From assembly GCF_017307055.1 (NCBI RefSeq), contig NZ_JAFLEQ010000012.1:391-48908 (forward strand): a stretch of DNA of 48,518 nt. The letters run 5' to 3'. This DNA comes from Corynebacterium mendelii (GTDB taxonomy: Bacteria; Actinomycetota; Actinomycetes; Mycobacteriales; Mycobacteriaceae). The notes under the pieces are model-generated. The model ran no database searches and was not told where the DNA came from. It saw nothing but the letters and a program-made list of their open reading frames with translations. Below, one piece after another: positions 16,827 through 25,758 of this stretch. Every line of letters begins with the position of its first letter. Position 1 is the stretch's first letter. The position numbers and the translations under genes are program-made.

Positions 16827-18455
16827 TCAGCGGATCACCTCCAGGGTGCGGTTTTGGGCGATGGCCAGCGCATTGAGCACCGCCCATGCTTTGTGCAGCG
16901 ACTCGTCGGCTTCCCGCTGCGGTTGGGAATCCCGGACCACCCCGGCGCCGGCCTGCACAATCGCGGTGCCCCCCGACACGTAGGCCGACCGGATGACAAT
17001 GCAGGTGTCCATGTCCCCGGAGCCGCGGACATAGCCCACAGCCCCGCCGTAGGTGCCGCGCCGGGTTTTTTCCACCCCGCGCAAAAGCTCGGTGGCCTTC
17101 AGTTTCGGTGCGCCTGTCAGGGTTCCCATATTCATGCACGCCCGGTAGGCGTCCAGGGCGTCCAGATCAGGTGACAGTTCGGCGGTGACCCGGCTGACCA
17201 GGTGCATCACCCGCGAATAGCGGTCCACCATGAGCAGGTCCTTGACCTCCCGGGTGGCCGGGACCGCGACCCGGGCCAGATCGTTGCGCGCCAAATCCAC
17301 CAGCATGGTGTGTTCGGCCAGCTCCTTGGCGTCGGTGCGCAGCGACAACTCCTGGCGGATATCCAGCTCCGGGTTGATTGACCCGTCCGCATTCAGCCCG
17401 CGGGGCACGGTACCGGCGATCGGGTACAGCTGCAGGGTGCGGTCGTCCGCGGTGTATTTCAGATTCGATTCCGGGGAGGCGCCGAACAATTCATAAGGCT
17501 CAGTGCCGTCGGTGCCGCGCACATAAAACATGTACGGGCTGGGGTTTGTTTCCCGCAGTGCCCGGTAGGCGGCGAAAGCATCCGGGCAGTCGGCGGTAAA
17601 CGCCCGGGCCGGAACCACCTGGTAGATATCCCCGGCGGTGATGTTGTTTTTCAGCTGTTGCACCTCCTGCCGGAAATCGGCGTCACTGACGGTGGCTGTC
17701 ACCGTCAGGGTGCCGGCGGTATCGGCGGCGCTGTCGTGCGGATGGTCGACGGGAAGCTCGGCTGTGTCGATGGTGTGTTTGAGTGTTGCCAGCCTGTCAT
17801 CCAACTGGCCTGCGGCGGCTCCCGCGGCCACCCCCAAAAGGCTGGCGGTCTGGTTTCTGTGGTCGATCGTGAGCACCACTTCGGCCAGCAGGAACTGGTA
17901 GTCGGGGTAGGTGTTGGCCGATGCCGCCACCGGCGGAAGGTCCTCGAAGGTCTCCAGGTAGTCGAAAGCGAAGCCACCGGCCAGAAGCGGCAGGGAGCCG
18001 TCCATGTGGGTGTAGCCGGGGGCGGACTGCAGCAGCTTCAGCGGCAGCATCGTCGATGGGGCGGTCAACCGTTCCCGCTCCTCAACGGCGGTGGAGACCG
18101 GAAACTCGAAGGACGCCCGTTGGGTGGTGGCCCCGGGGCTGGCATAGTCGGCCAGCTGGGCGCACAGCCGCCCGATGATCACTTCCCCGGAATCGGACAG
18201 CGCCTCGGCGGTGACCGTTTGCCCGCGGCAGGTCAACCGGACCGAACCGGCCAGCACCATCAGGGAATTGACTCCCCGCTTGGTGGAGATGTCGGCGCTT
18301 TCCAACAGCACCGCGTCACCGGCTGAGGTGGCGCCGAGATACTCGAACAACCGGCAGGCGTTGGCGTGGTGGCGCACCGGCAGCTGCACCACATGCGCGC
18401 TGATGCCGGGAACGGAAACGGCGGAACCTTCTCCGACGGGAACGGACCGTGTCAT
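16827..18455 (-). CDS. trpE: Anthranilate synthase component I
   Basis: 542 aa. It converts chorismate plus ammonia (from the TrpG domain) to anthranilate. The N-terminal VLLESADISTKRG carries the LLES feedback-inhibition motif that binds tryptophan. The chorismate-binding core shows GDIYQVVPAR, NPSPYMFYVRG, GASPESNLKY, AKELAEHTMLVDLARNDLARV and GTLTGAPKLKATELL. Start ATG 18455 has GGAG 5 nt upstream; an upstream in-frame extension to 18560 would overlap the attenuator and is rejected. It is the first structural gene of the operon, preceded by the leader peptide and terminator hairpin. Confidence 0.96.
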   Translation of the reverse strand: MTRSVPVGEGSAVSVPGISAHVVQLPVRHHANACRLFEYLGATSAGDAVLLESADISTKRGVNSLMVLAGSVRLTCRGQTVTAEALSDSGEVIIGRLCAQLADYASPGATTQRASFEFPVSTAVEERERLTAPSTMLPLKLLQSAPGYTHMDGSLPLLAGGFAFDYLETFEDLPPVAASANTYPDYQFLLAEVVLTIDHRNQTASLLGVAAGAAAGQLDDRLATLKHTIDTAELPVDHPHDSAADTAGTLTVTATVSDADFRQEVQQLKNNITAGDIYQVVPARAFTADCPDAFAAYRALRETNPSPYMFYVRGTDGTEPYELFGASPESNLKYTADDRTLQLYPIAGTVPRGLNADGSINPELDIRQELSLRTDAKELAEHTMLVDLARNDLARVAVPATREVKDLLMVDRYSRVMHLVSRVTAELSPDLDALDAYRACMNMGTLTGAPKLKATELLRGVEKTRRGTYGGAVGYVRGSGDMDTCIVIRSAYVSGGTAIVQAGAGVVRDSQPQREADESLHKAWAVLNALAIAQNRTLEVIR

Positions 18456-18510
18456 GGCGACTCCGATGGGATGATCGTTGAGGGGGACTGGACGGACAAG
18501 CTGGTGGGTG

Positions 18511-18550
18511 AAAAAAACACCCGCACGCCCCGGGGGGTCGGCTGCGGGTG
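18511..18550 (-). terminator. trp attenuator (rho-independent terminator in the leader)
   Basis: In the leader RNA CACCCGCA (bases 18550-18543) pairs with TGCGGGTG (18525-18518), followed by seven U (18517-18511). It lies directly after the leader-peptide stop and about 55 nt before the trpE start. This placement is that of a Trp-codon-controlled attenuator. The competing antiterminator was not worked out; GGTGG/TGCGG around the tandem Trp codons is a candidate partner for the 5' arm. Confidence 0.8.
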
Positions 18551-18556
18551 GGCTGG

Positions 18557-18643
18557 TCAACTAAATGCCTGTGCACAACGTCGATGGGCCGCATGCCACC
18601 AGGCGATCTGTGGGCCAGGGTGACGCGGCAGGCTGGTTGTCAC
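18557..18643 (-). CDS. trpL: trp leader peptide (28 aa) with tandem Trp codons
   Basis: A GTG start at 18643 (weak AGG 4 nt upstream) opens a 28-codon frame that ends in TGA at 18557. Two adjacent tryptophan codons (TGG TGG, bases 18601-18596) are residues 15-16, followed by HAAHRRCAQAFS. When charged tRNA-Trp is scarce, a ribosome stalled here would stop the downstream terminator (18511-18550) from forming. The function is inferred from the layout, but that layout is textbook for trp attenuation. Confidence 0.75.
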   Translation of the reverse strand: MTTSLPRHPGPQIAWWHAAHRRCAQAFS

Positions 18644-19345
18644 ACAACCTGTCGGACCCTATGCGGCACCGCAACCGGGCAGGGGGTGCGGCTGGGCCAT
18701 CGACGAAACAAAATCACAGTACATAAGGTTATCACCCGCACTGTTCCGGTGGCCGTCACGGCCGCGAACTGTGCACCCCGGCGACATCACCGGCGACAGC
18801 GGGCGCCGCAACACCACCGGGGCGCCACTGTCGTATAAATCACAGCCGGGGGACGGGAACACCCGGGGCCAAAGCCCGTGAAACCTGCCGTGAGCTGGCT
18901 GTTGGTGACATGACGCGAACTCAGTTCGGTTCCGGGGCCGGAAAACTATGTGGCCGATTTAACACCGGCAATTCCGGGGCCTGACGGGTGGGGCAGTGTG
19001 GTGTGGAACACGGTTGTCGTTAGGACATAATACTTCGCCCGGCGGGGGTAAACCCCCCGGCATGTGGGCGGGCGGAAAAAGCAAAGTGCCCCGTTGCCTG
19101 CGGATATGATGTTTCACACTGTTAGCAGACAGTTTTCAAAGCTCGCCGGGATCCACGTCACCGGACGTCGGGGTGAGTGCAACGGGGGTAGCTGATCGGT
19201 GTGGGTGACCGATCGGGCAGGTTTTTCGGCACCCCTCGGGGGTAGCCGGATTTCTGGTATTCTGGCGGAGGCAAAAGAGTTTCACATCCGGCCCTCCATT
19301 GTGTTCCCGACCACGGGTACCGGGGCCGGGGAAGGGAAGAAATAA
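18644..19345. promoter_or_regulatory. Divergent control region between trp and pck
   Basis: About 700 bp without a gene. On the trp side an imperfect palindrome-like stretch (ACAGT...ACTGT, near 18718-18745) lies about 80 nt before the leader. On the pck side there are several AT-rich boxes (TATAAAT near 18834, CATAAT near 19027, TATGAT 19105-19110, TATTCT near 19256), an inverted repeat ACTGT-6nt-ACAGT at 19118-19133, and two G/C-run palindromes (GGGGGT-AA-ACCCCC near 19044, CCCC-TC-GGGG near 19232). Runs of this type resemble sites described for the acetate/gluconeogenesis regulator RamA, which is only a suggestion. Exact promoters cannot be fixed by eye. Confidence 0.45.
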
Positions 19346-21220
19346 GTGACCGACAACATTAATGTCTCCGAGGTTCTGTCCAAGGCGGGCGTCGACAACA
19401 AGCACATTGTCGAATTCGTCGAGAAGTGGGCGGACATCCTGGAGCCTTCCGCCATCGAGGTCATCACTGCCGCTGACAACGACCGTCTGCTCAAGGCCTG
19501 CCTCGAGGACGGGGAAATGCTTCCCGCCGGCAAGGATCTCTACTACTCGCGTTCCTACTCCAAGGACACCGCCCGCAACGAGTCCTGCACCGTTGTCGCC
19601 ACCCACTCCGAAGAGGACAAGGGCGTCTACAACAACTGGCGTGACGCCGAGAAGATCAAGGCCTCCCAGCTGGAGAAGATGAAGGGCGCCTACAAGGGCA
19701 AGACCATGTACGTCCTGCCCTACCTGATGAGCCCGAAGGACTCCCCCTTCGCCAAGTGGGCCGCCGGTGTCGAGCTGACCGACAACCGCTCGGTCTGCCT
19801 GCAGATGATCCGCATGGCGCGTGTCGGCATCGACTACCTGTCCGATCTGGAGGATCCGGCACACTTCGAGCACTCGGTGCATGTCACCGGTGACATCGAG
19901 AACCTGGGCCAGGGCACCGACAACGACCAGCGCTGCTTCGCCACCGTTGCCGATGACCGCACCATCCTGCACTTCGGTTCCTCCTACGGCGGAAACGCCC
20001 TGCTGGGCAAGATCGCCCACGGTCTGCGCCAGGCCTGCTACGACGGCTGGGCTTCCGGCGACTTCCTTGCCGAGCAGTTCATGCTCATCGGCATCGAGAA
20101 CAAGAAGACCGGTGAGAAGCGCTACGTCTGTGGTGGCTTCCCGTCCGCTTCCGGCAAGACCAACCTCGCCATGACCCTGGCTCCGGAAGGCCTGGAAGAC
20201 TACAACGTCTACTTCTACGGCGATGACATCGTCTGGCTGCGCATCGGTGAAGACGGACGTCTGTACGGCATGAACCCGGAGTACGGCGCCTTCGGTGTCG
20301 CCCCCGACACCAACGAGAAGACCAACCCGACCGCCATCGAGGCCATCAAGCCCGGCACCGGCGCCATCTTCACCAACGTCGCCTACAACGAAAAGACCGA
20401 AGAGGTCTGGTGGGAAGGCCTCACCCCGGACTACCCGGAAGATGTCGACGGCTGGCTGGACTGGAAGGGCGAGCGCATTGCCGACCGTCCCGCCGACCGC
20501 CAGAAGTCGGGCACCAAGGAAGACGCCTGGGCACACCCGAACTCCCGCTTCACCACCTCCCTGTCGAACGTCCCGAACGTTGCCCCCGACTACGAGGAGC
20601 CGCAGGGCGTGCCGATCGACGCGATCATCTTCGGTGGCCGTGTCCGCGACCGTGAGCCGCTGATCCGCGCCTTCCGCGACCCGGCCGAAGGTGTCTACGA
20701 CGGCCTGACCCTGGGTGCTGAAGCCACCGCCGCCGCTGACGGTGTCGCCGGTACCCTGCGCTACGACCCGATGTCGATGCGTCCGTTCCTGTCCTACCCC
20801 GAAGGCAAGTACGGCCAGCACTGGCTGGACATCCTCGACCAGGTCAAGGAAAAGGGCGGCGAGAAGGCCATGCCGATCTTCGCCCACGTCAACTGGTTCC
20901 AGCGTGGCGAGGACGGCCGCTACATGTGGCCCGGCTACCGCGACAACCTGCGCGCCCTGCTGTGGATGCTCGACTTCAAGGACGGCAAGGTCGAGGGCAC
21001 CAAGACCTCCGTCGGCTACATCCCGAAGATCGACGAGCTCAACCTCAACGGCTTCAAGGGCTCCATGGATGACCTCAAGGCCATCCTGACCATCGATCAC
21101 GAGCGCTGGATGCAGGAGATGGCCGGCCGCGAGGAGCACCTCAACCAGTTCCCGCACCTGCCCGAGCGCATCTGGGATGCCCACAACCGCATCAAGAAGG
21201 ATCTCGAAGCAGAGAAGTAA
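19346..21220 (+). CDS. pck: Phosphoenolpyruvate carboxykinase (GTP)
   Basis: 624 aa, normal for the GTP-dependent family. It interconverts oxaloacetate + GTP and PEP + GDP + CO2 in the cytoplasm, the entry step of gluconeogenesis. Visible sites are YVCGGFPSASGKTNLAMTLAP (P-loop/R-cradle), YGDDIVWLRIGEDGRLYGMNPE (metal-binding Asp) and EKTNPTAIEAI, then FGGRVRDREP; the C-terminal lid region is intact. The P-loop position that is usually Cys in this family (SACGKTN) is Ser here. GTG start with AGGGAAG about 6 nt upstream. Codon choice is strikingly restricted (nearly all C-ending, AAG/GAG/AAC), showing very high expression, and this creates long open frames on other strands. Confidence 0.97.
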   Translation: MTDNINVSEVLSKAGVDNKHIVEFVEKWADILEPSAIEVITAADNDRLLKACLEDGEMLPAGKDLYYSRSYSKDTARNESCTVVATHSEEDKGVYNNWRDAEKIKASQLEKMKGAYKGKTMYVLPYLMSPKDSPFAKWAAGVELTDNRSVCLQMIRMARVGIDYLSDLEDPAHFEHSVHVTGDIENLGQGTDNDQRCFATVADDRTILHFGSSYGGNALLGKIAHGLRQACYDGWASGDFLAEQFMLIGIENKKTGEKRYVCGGFPSASGKTNLAMTLAPEGLEDYNVYFYGDDIVWLRIGEDGRLYGMNPEYGAFGVAPDTNEKTNPTAIEAIKPGTGAIFTNVAYNEKTEEVWWEGLTPDYPEDVDGWLDWKGERIADRPADRQKSGTKEDAWAHPNSRFTTSLSNVPNVAPDYEEPQGVPIDAIIFGGRVRDREPLIRAFRDPAEGVYDGLTLGAEATAAADGVAGTLRYDPMSMRPFLSYPEGKYGQHWLDILDQVKEKGGEKAMPIFAHVNWFQRGEDGRYMWPGYRDNLRALLWMLDFKDGKVEGTKTSVGYIPKIDELNLNGFKGSMDDLKAILTIDHERWMQEMAGREEHLNQFPHLPERIWDAHNRIKKDLEAEK

Positions 21221-21296
21221 TCCTTCCCCTCCCCCTCTCCCGCCCACGCCATGCCGGCTGCGGCGGGTGAGACGGGACGGCGCGTAACAGCAACCG

Positions 21297-21338
21297 ACGG
21301 CACCCTGGCCGACCACACCGGTCGACCGGGTGCCGTTT
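21297..21338 (+). terminator. Probable terminator after pck
   Basis: ACGGCACCC (21297-21305) pairs with GGGTGCCGT (21328-21336), with a further imperfect inner helix. The U-run is only three bases. It lies 77 nt after the pck stop, in the 428-bp gap between the convergent pck and fepC-like genes; nothing else was recognised in that gap. Confidence 0.5.
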
Positions 21339-21648
21339 GGCGTCGGTGCAGCAGTGTCTTTTTGCCGCCCACGTGCGCCATATACCCGGCAGCACCCACT
21401 ATGGGGACAGCCAGCAATCACAGGATTCCCCGGCACCGCCACCGGGTACCATGACCCTCCTCACCGGTCCTGCCGCATCCGTGTGACCTCCCAGAAACCG
21501 CCGGGTCCAGTCCGCAGGCCCCGGCGTGACCGACCCGCGTGCGCGGGCCGCACAACGCCCACTCCTGGGCCAGACCCACGGTGGGGGAAGCCACGGTATT
21601 CGGCTGGGTGGTCCGGGGGGTGGATAAGATTGTGCGAACCGCTCTGTG

Positions 21649-22488
21649 TCAGGGCTGGTCGACGGCGGGAGCGGGCACCACGATCGGCCGCCCAGTGGTC
21701 GGGTCGGTGATCAGCCGGCAGTCAAGGTTGTAGACCCTGCCGATCACCTCGGCTGTCACCACGTCTTCCACCGGGCCTTCGGCGACAATGGCCCCGTCTT
21801 TCATGACAATCAGATGGGTGGCGTAGCGGAAGGCGAGCATCAGCTCGTGCAACACAGCGACCACGGTGGTACCTTCCCGCTGCAGCTGCTGCACCAGGTT
21901 CAACAGCTCCACCTGGTGGGTGATATCCAGGTAGGTGGTCGGTTCATCCAGCAGCACCACCGGGGTCTGCTGGGCCAGCACCAGGGCCACCCACACCCGC
22001 TGGCGCTGCCCGCCAGATAATTCGTGGACGAAGCGGTCTTTCAAATCCCACACATTGGCACGGTGCAATGCCTGATCGACGGCCTGTTGGTCAGCCTGTG
22101 ACCACTGGTGGAAGGTTCCCTGGTGCGGGTAGCGTCCCCGGGCCACCAGATCCTCGACAATGATGCCCTCCGGTGCCACCGGCGCCTGCGGCAGCAGGGC
22201 CAGGGTGCGGGCCACCTGTTTCGGTTTCAAACGGGTGATGTCTTCTCCCCCGAGCCGCACCTGGCCGGTGGTGGTGGGAAGCATCCGCGACAGGGCTTTC
22301 AGCAACGTGGATTTGCCGCAGGCGTTGGGGCCGACAATGACGGTGAAACTGCCGGTGGGAATCGTGGTCGACAGGTTGTCGATGATCGTCCTGCTGCCGT
22401 AGCCGACGGTGATTCCGGCAGCCGAGAGTTCCACGGGGCCGCTATCACGGGCGGTGGCCTGCCGGTGTGTTCCGGTGGGGTTGCTCAT
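21649..22488 (-). CDS. Iron-siderophore-type ABC transporter ATPase (FepC-like)
   Basis: 279 aa. Walker A GPNACGKSTLL, Q-loop LLPQAPVAPEG, signature LSGGQRQRVW, Walker B VVLLDEP, and the switch His in AVLHELM. The block LVARGRYPHQGTFHQW is characteristic of FepC/siderophore importers. It powers uptake by the two FecCD permeases encoded just upstream. Start ATG 22488 overlaps the permease stop (ATGA) and has GGAG 8 nt upstream; an extra six in-frame codons upstream are rejected. It is the last gene of the seven-gene operon. Iron chelate is the likely cargo; heme is possible. Confidence 0.93.
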   Translation of the reverse strand: MSNPTGTHRQATARDSGPVELSAAGITVGYGSRTIIDNLSTTIPTGSFTVIVGPNACGKSTLLKALSRMLPTTTGQVRLGGEDITRLKPKQVARTLALLPQAPVAPEGIIVEDLVARGRYPHQGTFHQWSQADQQAVDQALHRANVWDLKDRFVHELSGGQRQRVWVALVLAQQTPVVLLDEPTTYLDITHQVELLNLVQQLQREGTTVVAVLHELMLAFRYATHLIVMKDGAIVAEGPVEDVVTAEVIGRVYNLDCRLITDPTTGRPIVVPAPAVDQP

Positions 22489-23579
22489 GCGTTTTTCTCC
22501 TTTTTCCACTGCCGGGACAGCAACCAGATGAGATAAATACCGCCCAGTGAGCCAGTGACAATGCCGACCGGCAGCTGGACGGGCGCCACAATGCGCATGG
22601 CCACCAGGTCGCTTGCCACCACCAGCAGTGCCCCCATCAAACCGGCATTGCCCATTCCCGCCCCGGAGCTGCCGGTGAGCCGTTTGGCCAGCTGCGGGGC
22701 GGCCAATGCGACAAAAGCGATGGGACCGGCGGCACTGACGGCCACCGCCACCAGACCAACCCCGACGACGATCAGTGCGGCCCGCACCGCGGGTACGTTG
22801 ACCCCCAAACCGGTTGCGAGATCAGCCCCGGTGACCAGCACGGTCAGGGGGCGGGCCAGCACAAATGCGGCCGGCACCAGTACTGCCAGGGCCATGGCGA
22901 TGACGGTGACTTTCCCCCACCCGGTGGCGTTGAGGGATCCGGCCAGCCACTGGGCTGCGGTTTGGGCGGCCGTCAGTGATGCTTTGACGATCAGCAGGCC
23001 GTTGACACCCTGCAGGATGGCGGCCACCCCGATGCCGATGAGCACGAAACGGGTTCCGGTCACCCCCTGCCTGCGGCTGAGCAGATAGACAGTGACACCG
23101 GTGGCGGCCCCGCCGAATAAGGCCCCCAGCCCGATGGCCAGCGGGCCGCCGCCGATGACGATGATCTGGATGATCGCCCCGGTGGCCGCGCCGGTGGTAA
23201 AGCCGGTGATGTCGGGGCTGCCCAGCGGGTTGGCGGTCAGGGTCTGGAAAATAGCGCCCGATATGCCCAACGCCGCCCCCAACAGCAGCGCCAGCACCAC
23301 CCGGGGTGCGCGCAGCTCGAGGATGAAAAAACCGGCCATGGAATCGGTTCCGGCCCCGGCCAGGGTGGCCAGCACACCGCCCGCGCTGACGGGATAGTCA
23401 CCGGTCATCAGCGACCAGACGGATACAACGGCAATGGCGACCAGCAGGCAGGCGGCCACAATGATGCCGCGTTTTTCCTGGCGGAATACCATCCCGCCCA
23501 GGGGAACAACAATAAAACGCTTGGTACTCAGCGACCGGCTGGGCAGGTTACCGGGTGCAGTGGTGGTGGGTACGGTCAT
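22485..23579 (-). CDS. FecCD-family iron-chelate permease (FepG-like)
   Basis: 364 aa with about nine or ten membrane segments. Family blocks are LRAPRVVLALLLGAALGISGAIFQTLTANPLGSPDITGFTTGAATGA (the NPL-x-P loop that contacts the ATPase) and GPIAFVALAAPQLAKRLTG near the C-terminus. The N-terminal 40 residues are cytoplasmic and longer than usual. It starts 2 nt after the preceding permease ends and overlaps the ATPase gene by 4 nt, so the three are surely co-translated. Pairs with the 23582-24586 product as a heterodimeric channel. Confidence 0.93.
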   Translation of the reverse strand: MTVPTTTAPGNLPSRSLSTKRFIVVPLGGMVFRQEKRGIIVAACLLVAIAVVSVWSLMTGDYPVSAGGVLATLAGAGTDSMAGFFILELRAPRVVLALLLGAALGISGAIFQTLTANPLGSPDITGFTTGAATGAIIQIIVIGGGPLAIGLGALFGGAATGVTVYLLSRRQGVTGTRFVLIGIGVAAILQGVNGLLIVKASLTAAQTAAQWLAGSLNATGWGKVTVIAMALAVLVPAAFVLARPLTVLVTGADLATGLGVNVPAVRAALIVVGVGLVAVAVSAAGPIAFVALAAPQLAKRLTGSSGAGMGNAGLMGALLVVASDLVAMRIVAPVQLPVGIVTGSLGGIYLIWLLSRQWKKEKNA

Positions 23580-23581
23580 TG

Positions 23582-24586
23582 TTACAGGGCCTCGATTCTG
23601 CGGCGGCGCACAATCGCGATGAAAAACGGTCCGCCGATGATCGTGGTGATAATGCCGGTCTGGATTTCCTGCGGCGCGATCACGGTGCGCGCCATAAGAT
23701 CAGCCACCAGCATCACCACCGGGGCGCACAGTGCGGAAAATGGGATCATCCACCGCTGGTCGGGTCCGCACACCGCCCGGGCAATATAGGGGACCCCCAG
23801 GCCAATGAACATAATCGGCCCCACGGCAGCGGTGGCGGCACCGGCAAGAACAGTCACCGCCAGCATGACCATGGCCCGCAGGCGCACCACATTGACCCCC
23901 AGTGACGTTCCCTGTTCATCGCCCAGGGCCACCGCATTGAGGGCCGGTGCGGATACACAAGCCAGCACCAACCCCAGCACAATAAAGCCGACCACCGCTG
24001 TCACCACCGGCCAGCCGCGGTTTTCCACCGATCCGGTGGCCCACAGCCGAAACTCGTTGAAGGCATTCTGGTCCGATAAAATCACCACCTGCACAATGGA
24101 GCTGATCGCCATGGTGACAGCCACCCCGGCCAGAGCCAGCCGCACCGGAGAGGCGCTGTGGGATCCGCCGCCGCCGAGAACATAGACGAACACACTGGCC
24201 AGGGCGGCGCCGGCAAACGCAAACCACAGGTAAAACCAGATGCCGGTGATGCCGGCCACCGCCACCGAGACCACCACCGCCAGGGAGGCACCGGCGTTGA
24301 CACCCAGTATCCCGGGATCAGCCAGCGGATTGCGGGTCAGTGACTGCATCAGCGCCCCGGCGGTGCCAAGGGCTGCACCCACCAGGATCACCAGAATGGT
24401 GCGGGGAATGCGTTGGGCGTAGATGACGGTGGTGTCGAAACCATCACCCGGGTTGAGCAGCAGATGCATCACCCGGCCCGGCGGAAGAGGGTTGGAACCG
24501 ATGAAAAGCGAGGCCGCCGACAGCACAACGACCAGGACGATGCCGACAGCAAGACCGATGCGGCGGCGGGAACGGATGGTGTTCAT
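23582..24586 (-). CDS. FecCD-family iron-chelate permease (FepD-like)
   Basis: 334 aa polytopic protein: RIPRTILVILVGAALGTAGALMQSLTRNPLADPGILGVNAGAS is the standard signature. AAVGPIMFIGLGVPYIARAVCGPDQRWMIPFSALCAPVVMLVADLMAR contains the second conserved contact region. Partner of the FepG-like subunit. Its ribosome binding site is weak, and the 62-nt gap behind the preceding anchored-protein gene has no terminator, so it is taken as part of the same operon. Confidence 0.93.
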   Translation of the reverse strand: MNTIRSRRRIGLAVGIVLVVVLSAASLFIGSNPLPPGRVMHLLLNPGDGFDTTVIYAQRIPRTILVILVGAALGTAGALMQSLTRNPLADPGILGVNAGASLAVVVSVAVAGITGIWFYLWFAFAGAALASVFVYVLGGGGSHSASPVRLALAGVAVTMAISSIVQVVILSDQNAFNEFRLWATGSVENRGWPVVTAVVGFIVLGLVLACVSAPALNAVALGDEQGTSLGVNVVRLRAMVMLAVTVLAGAATAAVGPIMFIGLGVPYIARAVCGPDQRWMIPFSALCAPVVMLVADLMARTVIAPQEIQTGIITTIIGGPFFIAIVRRRRIEAL

Positions 24587-24648
24587 GACAGGGGTGCGGG
24601 TTCTGTGGCGGGGGTGTGCGTGACGGGGGCGAAGATAAGGGGGGCGTC

Positions 24649-25701
24649 CTAGTTTTTCCGCCGGTTGACGTAGAGGTAGCTGGCGATGAAAGCGAATCCG
24701 ACCACAAGGATCGCCCCGCCGACCAGCAACCCGATAACGGGTGCCCTGCCGCCCGGTGCGGCAGCGGCATCAGCGGCCGCGGCATCCCGGGAGACTTCCT
24801 CCCCGCGTGTGCCGCCCGTGCCCGGAGTGCCGGTGGCTGCGGTGGTTTTGGCGGCGGCCGAAGAATCATCACCGGTTGTTGCCGAATCCGGGATGTCCGC
24901 TGACAGGCTGGAGTGCGCCGCTGTCGGCTCAGTGCCGGCGGATGTGTCAGCTCCTCCCCCGCCCTGGGTGATGTTTTCTTCCACCACGCTGGTGACTGTG
25001 ACGGCTTCCCGGGGAGCTGCCGCCTGCTGCCGGTTGCCGGAAGCGGCGGTGGTGTTCTGCCGGGTGGTGCCCGCAGCCGGGGCTGCGTCGGCGATGGACT
25101 GCTGGCTGCCGCTAGCCTGGTCCGCACGATTTTTGAGGAATTCCTCGTCTGCTTTGCTGTCGAGGGAAAGTTCATCGACATTGACCGTTCCCACCGGGGC
25201 GCGGGATCCGGCACCACCGGTACCGGTGGTGCCGGTGCCACCGGCGGATTTGGCGACCACCGTGAAGTTGGCGCCGCGCCGGGTGTATCCGTCGACACCT
25301 TTGTACTCACCGGTTTTGTCGTCGATGATTTCCGCGGCAGCCAGAAAACGCAGCCAGTGGCTTCCCGGGGTGGTGTCACAGTCGATGACCACCGATCCGC
25401 TGGCAGTCCCGTCGGAGGCGATCTGCTGCCGGGAGACCACCCCGGAGCCGTGCACCGACTGGTCGGAGTAGCCGGCCCCGTCGTCAATTTTCACATTGAC
25501 TGTTTCACCGGCCGGGAAACCGGTGACCTTGTAGGAGATGCGTTCACACTGGGTGACGGTGGTGGGCGAAATAGTGGCACTGGTGCCGGGGGTGTCCGGG
25601 CCGGCACCGCCGGGCGGAAGAGCCTGTGACGGAACACCCGCACACAGCAGGGTGCCGATAAACAGTGCGGCGGCGGCAGGGATGCGCAAAAACAGTTTCA
25701 C
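24649..25701 (-). CDS. Secreted, C-terminally membrane-anchored Ig-like protein (350 aa), function unknown
   Basis: Signal peptide at residues 1-27 (basic start, hydrophobic run, cleavage near SQA). Residues about 40-150 form a beta-rich Ig-like domain with YKVTGFPAGETVNVKIDDGAGYSD and CD...GSHWLRFLAA; its two Cys (CERI, IDCDT) could form a disulfide. Residues 150-315 are low-complexity, rich in Ala, Thr, Gly and Ser. A single membrane segment (VIGLLVGGAILVVGFAFIAS) and the basic tail NRRKN end the protein; there is no LPxTG sortase motif. The G-F/Y/W...G...KxDDG pattern is shared with the two other anchored proteins of this operon. GTG start with AGGA 8 nt upstream. Its position between the binding protein and permeases suggests ligand capture or relay at the envelope. 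Confidence 0.85.
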   Translation of the reverse strand: MKLFLRIPAAAALFIGTLLCAGVPSQALPPGGAGPDTPGTSATISPTTVTQCERISYKVTGFPAGETVNVKIDDGAGYSDQSVHGSGVVSRQQIASDGTASGSVVIDCDTTPGSHWLRFLAAAEIIDDKTGEYKGVDGYTRRGANFTVVAKSAGGTGTTGTGGAGSRAPVGTVNVDELSLDSKADEEFLKNRADQASGSQQSIADAAPAAGTTRQNTTAASGNRQQAAAPREAVTVTSVVEENITQGGGGADTSAGTEPTAAHSSLSADIPDSATTGDDSSAAAKTTAATGTPGTGGTRGEEVSRDAAAADAAAAPGGRAPVIGLLVGGAILVVGFAFIASYLYVNRRKN

Positions 25702-25758
25702 GGGGATGTCCTTGGTCGGTAATGGGTGGAAAAAGGGCGGATGGATGGGGGTTGTGCT

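Noticed and set aside
16825..17139. N-terminal extension of the trpG-trpD frame
   Set aside because: It overlaps the 3' end of trpE in another frame. The TrpG family sequence and a start codon begin at 16824.
19111..19117. Degenerate parS half-site (TGTTTCAC) upstream of pck
   Set aside because: Only one arm is present, so it is probably chance.
19136..21442. 768-codon open frame antisense to pck
   Set aside because: pck codons are almost all G/C-ending, which removes stops from the opposite strand. The translation is repetitive Val/Gly/Asp/Leu-rich text with no ribosome site or domain.
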